From: Bufo bufo
Taxonomy: Eukaryota; Chordata; Amphibia; Anura; Bufonidae
Direction: 5' to 3'
DNA length: 64,000 bases
Assembly: GCF_905171765.1 (NCBI RefSeq)
Contig: NC_053390.1
Coordinates: 516,546,852-516,610,851, forward strand
Of this stretch, positions 55,691-64,000 are shown piece by piece. The position numbers and the translations under genes are program-made. Each line of letters opens with the position of its first letter. The stretch's first letter is position 1. The notes beneath the pieces were generated by a model that was given only the letters and a program-made list of their open reading frames with translations, made no database searches and was not told the origin of the DNA.

Positions 55691-56123
55691 AGGGAACCTG
55701 TCACCTCCAAAAACCATCCCAAACCGCCAGCAGTACCTGAGAGTAGACCGCAGTGTGTTTCTAATGATCATTTTCTTTCAGCAGTTAGATGTGGCAAAAG
55801 CTCTGAAAACATTCTTTTATCCCCTGCTGCGCTATTTTCTAGTCATGCTTGAAGTCAAGGTAACCATGCCCCCTTCCCTGCCCCTTTGCCTGTGACTGAC
55901 AGCCTGCAGATCGGCAAAGCCAGCCGAACTCTCGTGCATAAGCTCTGTCAGTCACAGCGAAGGGGGCATGACTAGAAAATAGCGCAGCAGGGGATAAAAG
56001 AATGCTTTCAGAGCTTTTGCCGCATCTGACTGCTGAAAGAAAATGATAATTAGAAACACACTGCGGGCTACTCTCAGGTACTGCTGGCGATTTCGGATAG
56101 TTTTTGGAGGTGACAGGTTCCCT
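55691..56123. mobile_element. Palindromic TTAA-flanked MITE, 433 bp
   Basis: TTAA at 55687-55690 and 56124-56127. Long arms: AGGGAACCTGTCACCTCCAA, GCAGTACCTGAGAGTAG and CCCCTGCTGCGCTATTTTCT recur inverted on the right. Third member of this fold-back style in the window. Non-coding. Confidence 0.88.
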
Positions 56124-56817
56124 TTAATCAGGCCTCCGCTCACACCCCCAAAAATACCTCAGATCAGACCTCAGATCCCCAACGTTAATTAGACCACAGC
56201 CCAAACCCCCAATGTTAATAAGATCCCCAATCAGACCTCAGATCAAACCACCAATATTAATCAGACCCCAGCTCAGACCTCCAATCAGACCTCCGATCAA
56301 GCCCCAAATGTTAGTCAGACCTGAGATCAGACAAAAAAATTAAAATAAATCAACTCGCTTCTCCTATACCGGCCGCCGCTGCCACTTCATGGATCCAGCT
56401 CTCTTCCTGTTGTGCTGTGACTGAACATTGCACTGCGTGAGTTTACAGTGCGCGCATATGTCCTTGCGCTGTGTGCAGGTCACAGCACAGTGTGCATTGC
56501 AGACAGACGAAGAACAGGTAGTGGTACAGAGCCACCACAGGGAGCGCTGTATTCACTGCTCCCTGGTCCTACTGTACTAATTGTCAGTAAATTATGTGAA
56601 CTGGGTATCTTAAAACATAACTTTTACTATATATTATTTAAAATAAGTATCATATACACCACATTGTTGTGAGACAAAAATGCAATTTAGGTAGAAGCGC
56701 CACTAACTAATATCACAGAATATGTGAAGAAAGAAAAATGGGTGGATCTTACCACGTCCAGTAGGGAGATCAACACCTGGTGGCATAATGGTCCTTTTGT
56801 AATGTGGCAGAAGGACA

Positions 56818-57011
56818 ATGGTGACCGGCACTCTTTTTGGTCAAGGCATTGGTTTTCGAAAGCCTACCTCCACTAATTCTCTCTTGAGGTGGGAAAGTAG
56901 CCATCCTTTCCCCCTCAAGAAAGGGATCCCCCGAGGCCAATATTTACGGCTTAGGAGGAATTGCTCGAGACGTTTTGACTTTACACGACAGGCTGATGAT
57001 TTGAAAACCAG
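56818..57011 (+). pseudogene. Penelope-like reverse transcriptase, C-terminal fragment
   Basis: The frame reads GIGFRKPTSTNSLLRWESSH, PFPLKKGIPRGQYLRLRRNC and SRRFDFTRQADDLKTRW, the thumb-side motif of Penelope-type RTs (FRKPT.TN..L and KKGIP.GQ.LR.RR.C). The palm-domain catalytic motifs are absent because the copy is 5'-truncated inside the RT. The start lies within the left inverted arm. A frameshift near 57010 separates it from the endonuclease frame. Confidence 0.85.
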
Positions 57012-57590
57012 ATGGACCCCGACATATGTAGAGTCATTAAAGAGCACCCCAGTATCACGTACAGGAGAGGTAGGAGTGTTCGTGATCTGATGGTAAACAG
57101 CCACTTCACACCGGCACCCACAAATAAAACATGGTTAGAGAGAGGTATCTATGGTAATTACAGGTGTGGATGTTGTACGGCGTGTAGGTACATGAAGTGT
57201 GCAAAAACCTTCAAGAGCAGTAATACCCATAAGATGTACACGGTTAGGGACTTTATTAATTGTAAGTCCACAGGGGTGGTTTACAAAATCACCTGTGACT
57301 GTGGTAAAGAGTACGTCGGTAAAACAAGAGAATTAAGGAGGAGGGTAGGTGAACATATTGGAGACGTGAAAAATGCTAGGGACACTTCTGTCTCGCGCCA
57401 TGTCAGAGCTGAACATGGAGGGAAGACAGAATGCCTCTCAATTATGGGCATTGAAAAGATCAAGCCAGGGGTGAGACGAGGTGACCTTGACAGGAGAATC
57501 CTCCAGTGTGAGGCAAAATGGATCTTCTATTTGAAGACCACCTATCCCCTAGGCCTTAACGAGCAGCTGAACTTTAGCAGCTTTATCTAA
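57012..57590 (+). CDS. Penelope-like GIY-YIG endonuclease domain (open frame)
   Basis: A 192-residue open frame. Residues 1-45 are the linker (SITYRRGRSVRDLMVNSHFT). C52-C63 forms the Cys-rich motif (CGCCTACRYMKC) typical of PLE endonucleases. The GIY-YIG core follows: VVY at 89-91, YVGKT at 101-105, conserved Arg around 110-111, His in GEH at 115, and CEAKWI with the likely catalytic Glu at 167. These match the family closely. Target cleavage for retrotransposition is the known role. The frame is intact, but it cannot be expressed as a full protein because the upstream RT is truncated and frameshifted. Confidence 0.9.
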   Translation: MDPDICRVIKEHPSITYRRGRSVRDLMVNSHFTPAPTNKTWLERGIYGNYRCGCCTACRYMKCAKTFKSSNTHKMYTVRDFINCKSTGVVYKITCDCGKEYVGKTRELRRRVGEHIGDVKNARDTSVSRHVRAEHGGKTECLSIMGIEKIKPGVRRGDLDRRILQCEAKWIFYLKTTYPLGLNEQLNFSSFI

Positions 57591-58299
57591 ACTACAACAA
57601 GGTTGCACCATTTAATTGCCTTTCATTTAATGCTTTCATGGCTTTCATTATAATATATATATATCATTAGTGATCACCTTTTGCCGTATACTACGCATAA
57701 TCAGTATCTTATAATGTATTCAGCCGTTCTGTCATTTTAAATCCACTCTAAGCGATTCTGCTATTTCTTACCAAGCTGTCAAAACATCATTGGCGGCACA
57801 CGTGGGTATTGTGTATGTTAGTCGCGAGGTTGCTAAGCAGCAGGCGACGCTCACACATTAGTTCCCACCCTACTTCCGGCAACCCGAGATCACGTGATGC
57901 CTACTTCCGGTACTGTGGAAACGCACGCGGACGGCGTGCATTCCAAACGCGGACCATGGTTTCTGCGCTTTGCAAGCCAGGTGAGGTAGGTAATTAGGGG
58001 TTGAATTAGCCGGATCCCTAGTATATTTAAGGAGGGATCGAGCACAGAGAGATGCTCTCCCAAACCACCACCAATTGCGGCGAGACATAGGTGTACAGGG
58101 GACACTTCCCTACACCTAGTATGGACATTTGCCACTGATTGTCCATACATAGAATACGACGGGGAACGTACCTTCGATTCTAGTAAGTAGATTTTAACAT
58201 CTAAGATCTAGCTTTTAGCTGTTTATAGTCCATTATCCAGGACGGTTAGTGACCAATATTTTGTGTATTTTGTATTTCTCTTTTTTAGTATTCCCTGAA
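57591..58299. other. 3' non-coding region of the Penelope-like element
   Basis: Between the endonuclease stop and the ribozyme: AT-rich at first, then GC-richer (57790-58160) with no recognised motif. Several short frames on the minus strand have no known content. Confidence 0.6.
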
Positions 58300-58365
58300 A
58301 GTTCATTGAAGTCCCCTGATGAGTTCCGGTAATTCGGAATGAAACATGGCATGTAGGGCTTTATA
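58300..58365 (+). ncRNA. Type I hammerhead ribozyme in the Penelope-like element
   Basis: The core CTGATGA is at 58316-58322. Stem II pairs 58323-58328 with 58335-58340 (GTTCCG with CGGAAT, one G-U pair) around a small loop. GAA is at 58341-58343. Stem III is A44-T54, C45-G53, A46-T52, T47-A51 (last two digits of position) with loop GGC. The cleavage-site base is A58355, in a GUA triplet. Stem I pairs CCC (58313-58315) with GGG (58356-58358), then a mismatch, then GAA-type pairs with TTT. All conserved core bases are present. Penelope-like elements are known to carry such ribozymes in their terminal repeats. Confidence 0.88.
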
Positions 58366-58970
58366 AATAGGGTACAAATAGGGATTAGGTCCATATACAG
58401 GGAAAGGTTCCGTATGGGGTCGCCCCTGTCGGGGCGGGTGCTCTGTGTCTGATAGGCAGGCAACTTGCTTAGCCCGCTACCCTTTACATAGGTAGGGTCT
58501 TATTTTAGGGCTAAACAGGAGAACAAACCAATGCCTTGACCAAAAGAGTGCCGGTCACCATTGTCCTTCTGCCACATTACAAAAGGACTACTACGCCACC
58601 AGGTGTTGATCTCCCTACTGGACGTGGTAAGATCCACCCATTTTTCTTTCTTCACATATTCTGTGATATTAGTTAGTGGCGCTTCTACCTAAATTGCATT
58701 TTTGTCTCACAACAATGTGGTGTATATGATACTTATTTAAAATAATTTAAACAATACATAGTAAAAGTTATGTTTTAAGATACCCAGTTCACATAATTTA
58801 CTGACAATTTGTTTGGGTTGTGACATTATACCTCTACACGCTCAATTCAGTGTGGAAGGTATACAAATAATTGATCCTACTGTACTAATGAGCATTTCCA
58901 TAATAGAAGCGCTCATTAGTATTCACCCTAATAGGGAAAAAAGTGTGTCTTATAGGGCAAAAAATACAGT

Positions 58971-60267
58971 ATGTATATACACAGTATATACACATTTTTA
59001 CACATGCAAATACAAATATCACTGGGTATATATAAACAGAGGTGTCAATTTTATCTATCATTTATTTATTCTCTCATATATAAATAGTACATTTATATAA
59101 AACACACACACATATATACAGTATATAAGGTATAGGTCTACTATTCACCAGCTTTCAGCAATGATATTTGACACACCATGAATAAAATGACTACTACACT
59201 GAAAGATCTAGACAGCATTTACAGTATTCATATACTAATTAGATATGTTCATACCAAGTGACCAATTAGGCTTTCAATAAGAACCAGAGTACGTCTTACT
59301 GTCAGACTAGGCATCTGTAGAAATCATTATTATTTATCTACAGTAAGTAACATTAAAGAACAGAACTATCTAAGCACCTGTCACATCGAAAATGCAGCCA
59401 ATTCTGCAGGCAGCATGTTATAGAGCAAGAGGAGCGGAGCAGATTGATATAAAGTGTTTTGGGATAAGATTCAGTATGATTCAGTAAGATTCACTTTTTA
59501 TGTTTAGAAGTCCAACACGCAGTCCCATCAGTGATTGACAGTTATCTCTATAGACACACTCATACACCATTGACCAATAAAACTATATATCAATCTGCTC
59601 TATAACAGGCTTCTGGCAGATCATATTGTATGTAAAATGTAACAGGTTCTCTTTAAAGAGACTTAGCCTAGCCATACAGCACTCTAACCAAAATTGAAGG
59701 AGTTGTATGGAAGTAGAATAAATTACTCCTTTTTTTTTGCTTAGAAGAGTGCCACTCCTGTCTAAAGGCAGTGTGTAGTATTACAGGTCAGCAATTTGTA
59801 AGAGGGAAAAAAGTTTTTTTGTTGTTGTTGCATATCGCAACCTACTCCACTCTTCCAACCAATATGCACGGTGTCATTTACAACAGCCTGTATTATGTAC
59901 ATGTAGCACCAAACCCTGGCTGTCAAACTAATGGGCAAATAGAGAAGTCATGAGGAATTAAATTGTCTGCATCTTCTGTCTGCTCATACTTGATAAAGAA
60001 CATTTCAGAACTGGGGTTAAAGGTAATGAGTCATCAATATATTTTAATCAAGTTTTTATGTAAAAAAAAATATTCTTTGAGAAATTCCAGTCATCATTTT
60101 TAATATTTTTTTTTAAATGCCAGTAGATTTAAAAAATCCTGAAATCTTGCATTTTTCACTCTGGCCATTAAGGCTAACAATAGTCTACACTTCCTGTTCT
60201 GGGGAGGTCACTTTACCGCAGTCATCTCATTATCATCACAGACAGGATTGCAATGAAATATAACAAC
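58971..60267. other. AT-rich non-coding stretch
   Basis: No exon, RNA gene or repeat boundary recognised. TA-rich patches occur around 58975-59130. Confidence 0.35.
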
Positions 60268-60270
60268 TTA

Positions 60271-61007
60271 GGCCTCCTGCATACGACAGTATTTTTTCAC
60301 GGTCCGCAAAACGGGGTTCCGTTGGTCCGTGATCCGTTTTTTCGTCCGTGGGTCTTCCTTGATTTTTGGAGGATCCACACTGGCCACCAATGATATTACA
60401 ATAGAGGGAGAGGGGGCCGGGGGGGCGCACTGGCCACCAATGAAATTAAAACTGGGGAGGGAGAGGGGCATGCCCCCTGCTGCCTGGCAGCCCCTGATCA
60501 CTTATAGGGGGCTATGATATGCACAATTAACCCCTCAGGTGCAGCACCTGAGGGGTTAATTGTGCGGATCACAGCTCCCTGTAAGAGATCGGGTGCTGCC
60601 AGGCAGCAGTCATGTACACAGTTTGTAGTATATTCTAACTAGAAGCGTCCCCATCACTATGGGAACGCCTCTGTGTTAGAATATACTGTCGGACATGAGT
60701 TTTCACGAAGTGAAAACTCATCTCTGAAAAAGCTTTTATGCAGACGGATCTTCGGATCCGTCTGTATGAAAGTAACCTACGGCCACGGATCACGGACGCG
60801 GATGGTAATCCCATTGACTTGAATGGGTCCGTGAACCGTTGTCCGTCAAAAAAATAGGACAGGTCTTATTTTTATTGACGGACAGGAAACACGGATCACG
60901 GATGCGGCTGCAAAACGGTGCATTTTCTGATTTTTCCACGGACCCATTGAAAGTCGGAAAACGGCACAACGGCCACGGGTGCACACAACAGTCGTGTGCA
61001 GGAGGCC
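60271..61007. mobile_element. Internally deleted relative of the fold-back element at 40894
   Basis: Ends GGCCTCCTGCATACGACAGT and GTCGTGTGCAGGAGGCC are inverted, flanked by TTA on both sides (60268-60270, 61008-61010), a TWA target. The order (GGTCCGCAAAACGGGGTTCC, two minisatellite units, CCCCTGCTGCCTGGCAG, AATTAACCCCTCAGGTGCAG, CTAGAAGCGTCCCCATCACT) matches 40894-43345 with the left two thirds removed. Non-coding. Confidence 0.82.
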
Positions 61008-61010
61008 TTA

Positions 61011-61357
61011 TACAGATAGCTCAGGAGCCAGCAATCACAATAGGAAATGGTCACAGCTTATCGACTCCCTCCCTGCAGAATGACCTCTGCATATGTCACA
61101 GAGCATGCCTAGAACACTCTCCCATTGTAGACAAGAAGTTACCTCCAATCTGCAGGCTCCTATACTCCATATGGCTACTGTAAATTGTATCTACATATGC
61201 TCTTAACAACAACTCAGACAACACGGTAACCCCCCCCCCCCTTCCCCATGATCATGTGGGGGGGGGAGGGTAAAAATATAGGTGATATATTCCTTTAAGC
61301 TCTTTCCTAATGTGGAACAAGGTGACATCAGAGAACTTAATTTAACAAAAGACATAC
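61011..61357. other. Short intronic stretch next to the penultimate exon
   Basis: No gene. CCCCCCCCCCCCTTCCCC near 61230 faces GGGGGGGGG near 61258, an inverted run that could form a small hairpin. Confidence 0.4.
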
Positions 61358-61501
61358 CTCAAACTCCAGGTAGTGATCTTTCATCTTGTATTCATCTATT
61401 TCCTTGGCCTTCACCTTCTTGTCAGGTGGATATGAGCGATGCTCTGCCAGTTCAGTGGAGATTTGTTTCAGTTTTGTTTCATGTGATTTCAGCTGTTCGT
61501 C
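61358..61501 (-). CDS. psd3: Penultimate coding exon of the PSD3-like gene
   Basis: Exactly 48 codons, open throughout, bounded by CTCATTTCAG at 61502 and GTATGTC at 61357 (minus strand). The peptide starts DEQLKSHETKLKQISTELAE and ends KEIDEYKMKDHYLEFE, then joins in phase to KTRYEVY in the last exon. It is rich in Lys, Glu and Leu with heptad-like spacing, consistent with the coiled-coil that follows the PH domain in EFA6 proteins. The YPPDKKVKAKE segment is the part I recognise best from the family. Earlier exons (Sec7, PH) lie beyond 64000. Confidence 0.85.
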
Positions 61502-61564
61502 CTGAAATGAGGCAATCTTCCAGTTATTTCATTGCATTAAGCCACACTGTACCGAATAATTGTT

Positions 61565-61790
61565 AAATAAAACATGGTTATAACGGAAAATAACGGAATC
61601 AGGACTTTGTTTTCCATCCAGCATAATGGAAACCAGACGGATCCTTTAGGCTTTCCCATAAGCTTCTATTATGACGGATCAAACCGGAATGCCTCTTAAA
61701 GGCTTCCGTTTTGATTTCCGTCTTAGGGATTCCGTTATAACCGAAAGCCATAACAGAATAAATAACCGTGATGTGAACAAGCCCTAATCT
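61565..61790. mobile_element. Probable MITE in the upstream intron
   Basis: GGTTATAACGGAAAATAACGG at the left and CCGTTATAACCGAAAGCC at the right are inverted words. Internal GGATCCTTTAGGCTTTCCC has no clear partner. Ends and target duplication are not certain. Confidence 0.4.
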
Positions 61791-61990
61791 GCTTGTCTGC
61801 CTGTGTACCGTTTTCTGCCTAATTCCCAGATTCTGATTCTCTGCCGCCTGACATAACCTCTGTATGCTTAGCATATTGATCCTTTCCAGCCTGCCCTGAC
61901 CTTTGGGCTGTTTCACAGATTCACACAAACTCTGCCTGCCCTGACCTTGGATTATTACTACTATGAGTTTAAGCTGATCACTCAGTGCTG

Positions 61991-63926
61991 TATAAATACA
62001 GCACCAGAACCAAGCACAGTACATAAAAATGGCACTAGAAGCATGCACAGTACATAAAAATGGCACTAGAAGCATGCGCAGTACATAAATATAGCACTAG
62101 AAGCATGCTCAGTACATAAATATAGCACCAGAACCAAGCACAGTACATAATAATGGCACTAGAAGCATGCTCAGTACATAAAAATGGCACTAGAAGCATG
62201 CTCAGTACATATATATAGCGCTAGAAGCATGCTCAGTACATAAATATGGCACTAGAAGCATGCTCAGTACATAAATATGGCACTAGAAGCATGCGCAGTA
62301 CATAAATATAGCACTAGAAGCATGCTCAGTACATAAATATAGCACTAGAAGCATGCACAGTACATAAATATAGCACTAGAAGCATGCGCAGTACATAAAT
62401 ATGGCACTAGAAGCATGCTCAGTACATAAATATGGCACTAGAAGCATGCTCAGTACATAAATATAGCACTAGAAGCATGCGCAGTACATAAATATAGCAC
62501 TAGAAGCATGCTCAGTACATAAATATAGCACTAGAAGCATGCTCAGTACATAAATATAGCACTAGAAGCATGCTCAGTACATAAATATAGCACTAGAAGC
62601 TCAGTACATAAATATAGCACTAGAAGCTCAGTACATAAATATGGCCCTAGAAGCATGCGCAGTACATAAATATGGCACTAGAAGCATGCTCAGTACATAA
62701 ATATGGCACTAGAAGCATGCGCAGTACATAAATATGGCAGTAGAAGCTCAGTACATAAATATACCACTAGAAGCATGCTCAGTACATAAATATGGCAGTA
62801 GAAGCTCAGTACATAAATATAGCACTAGAAGCATGCGCAGTACATAAATATAGCACTAGAAGCATGCTCAGTACATAAATATGGCACTAGAAGCATGCTC
62901 AGTACATAAATATGGCAGTAGAAGCATGCTCAGTACATAAATATAGCACTAGAAGCATGCTCAGTACATAAATATAGCACTAGAAGCATGCTCAGTACAT
63001 AAATATGGCAGTAGAAGCATGCTCAGTACATAAATATAGCACTAGAAGCATGCGCAGTACATAAATATGGCACTAGAAGCATGCTCAGTACATAAATATG
63101 GCACTAGAAGCATGCTCAGTACATAAATATGGCACTAGAAGCATGCGCAGTACATAAATATAGCACTAGAAGCATGCTCAGTACATAAATATAGCACTAG
63201 AAGCATACGCAGTACATAAATATGGCACTAGAAGCTCAGTACATAAATATGGCACTAGAAGCATGCGCAGTACATAAATATAGCACTAGAAGCATGCTCA
63301 GTACATAAATATGGCACTAGAAGCTCAGTACATAAATATAGCACTAGAAGCATGCTCAGTACATAAATATGGCCCTAGAAGCATGCGCAGTACATAAATA
63401 TGGCACTAGAAGCATGCACAGTACATAAATATGGCACTAGAAGCATGCTCAGTACATAAATATGGCACTAGAAGCATGCTCAGTACATAAATATGGCACT
63501 AGAAGCTCAGTACATAAATATGGCAGTAGAAGCATGCGCAGTACATAAATATAGCACTAGAAGCATGCGCAGTACATAAATATGGCACTAGAAGCATGCT
63601 CAGTACATATATATAGCGCTAGAAGCATGCTCAGTACATAAATATGGCACTAGAAGCATGCTCAGTACATAAATATAGCACTAGAAGCATGCTCAGTACA
63701 TAAATATAGCACTAGAAGCATGCTCAGTACATAAATATAGCACTAGAAGCATGCTCAGTACATAAATATAGCACTAGAAGCATGCGCAGTACATAAATAT
63801 GGCACTAGAAGCATGCGCAGTACATAAATATAGCACTAGAAGCATGCTCAGTACATAAATATAGCACTAGAAGCATGCTCAGTACATAAATATAGCACTA
63901 GAAGCATGCGCAGTACATAAATATGG
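61991..63926. repeat. Large 31-bp minisatellite, about 62 units
   Basis: The unit is GCACTAGAAGCATGCTCAGT then ACATAAATATA or ACATAAATATG. Variable positions are T, G or A in GCATGC(T/G/A)CAG and A or G before GCAC. A shorter 25-bp unit lacking CATGCT appears several times (for example near 62590-62640, 62750-62820, 63230 and 63490). It lies in the intron upstream of the penultimate exon. Confidence 0.95.
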
Positions 63927-64000
63927 CCACAAGGAGACGTTACACTGTATGGGGGCAGCCACAAGGAGATGTTATACTGTATGGGGGAAGCTACAAGGAG
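63927..64000. repeat. Start of a second tandem repeat at the window edge
   Basis: CCACAAGGAGACGTTACACT then GTATGGGGGCAG is followed by a near-copy (CCACAAGGAGATGTTATACT, GTATGGGGGAAG) and the beginning of a third. The unit is about 33-34 bp. Confidence 0.75.

Larger units (their letters stand above)
56582..58874 (+). mobile_element. 5'-truncated Penelope-like retroelement with hammerhead ribozyme
   Basis: An exact 15-bp direct repeat TCCTACTGTACTAAT flanks the insertion (56567-56581, 58875-58889). Inverted arms of about 275-283 bp (56582-56855 and 58525-58807) carry GAAGCGCCACTAACTAATAT and GGATCTTACCACGTCC-type words on both sides. The right side has a 67-nt unpaired tail (58808-58874). 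Between the arms are the end of a reverse transcriptase, a GIY-YIG endonuclease and a hammerhead ribozyme, the diagnostic Penelope combination. Most of the RT is missing. Confidence 0.9.
55561..58970. mobile_element. Interspersed element D, copy 2, carrying two later insertions
   Basis: ACTGTATTTTTTGCCCTATA at 55561 is the exact inverse of the sequence ending at 58970, so this is one element split by a palindromic MITE (55691-56123) and a Penelope-like element (56582-58874). Its own sequence includes a degenerate tandem repeat of CAGACCTCAGATCAGACCCC type (55635-55690, 56128-56335). Confidence 0.75.
25838..61357 (-). other. psd3: 35,520-bp last intron of the PSD3-like gene
   Basis: The intron is defined by a donor (GAG then GTATGT) at 61357 and an acceptor (TTTTACCTCTACAG) at 25838, both on the minus strand. 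It is phase 0. No further exon in a compatible frame is visible between them. Much of the intron is made of transposons and tandem repeats, described individually. Confidence 0.8.

Noticed and set aside
56841..57104. Minus-strand frame of 87 residues within the Penelope-like element
   Set aside because: Antisense to the RT fragment, which has the recognisable family motifs on the plus strand.
61599..62075. 158-residue minus-strand frame near the window end
   Set aside because: It runs from the first minisatellite units through MITE-like sequence; no domain and no splice context.
61991..63926. CRISPR array
   Set aside because: The sequence is a plain tandem repeat without unique spacers, in a vertebrate context.

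Overview
The window looks like nuclear DNA of a vertebrate, most probably an amphibian (frog or toad). This is inferred from two spliced exons of a vertebrate gene, a V-SINE-type tRNA-derived SINE, several vertebrate Tc1 families, and many TTAA-flanked and TWA-flanked non-autonomous DNA transposons of a kind common in anuran genomes. Nothing bacterial or viral is visible, and most long reading frames are by-products of tandem repeats or dead transposases.

The one host gene is on the minus strand. Two exons with clean splice sites and matching phase (61358-61501 and 25622-25837) encode the C-terminus of an EFA6/PSD-family Arf6 exchange factor, best matched from memory to PSD3. They are separated by one 35,520-bp intron. 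Bases 25621 down to about 14690 are a possible very long 3' UTR ending at an AATAAA signal, and bases 1 to about 14690 are intergenic. Bases above 61501 lie in the preceding intron.

Layout: 1-408 is the end of a Tc1 element. 1236-10685 holds two copies of a minisatellite-bearing interspersed repeat; the second is split by tandem arrays, a frameshifted Tc1 (3874-5443) and a 2.95-kb TTAA-flanked element (7186-10136). 11.1-14.5 kb has MITEs and a deleted Tc1. 14.7-25.6 kb is mostly unique, with some MITEs and a 254-bp direct duplication. The giant intron holds Penelope-like insertions (26936, 28365, 54251, 56582), two long TTAA elements (32670, 44403), a 2.45-kb fold-back PIF/Harbinger-like element (40894), palindromic TTAA MITEs, hAT MITEs, two inverted-composite Tc1 elements (48796, 54577) and several minisatellites. 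61991-63926 is a 31-bp minisatellite of about 62 units.

The most notable group is four Penelope-like insertions that share one architecture: inverted arms, a unique tail of about 63-76 nt on one side only, and, where it can be measured, a 14-16-bp target duplication. The largest keeps a GIY-YIG endonuclease frame, the end of the reverse transcriptase and a complete-looking type I hammerhead ribozyme core. The smaller ones have no coding sequence and look like non-autonomous derivatives.
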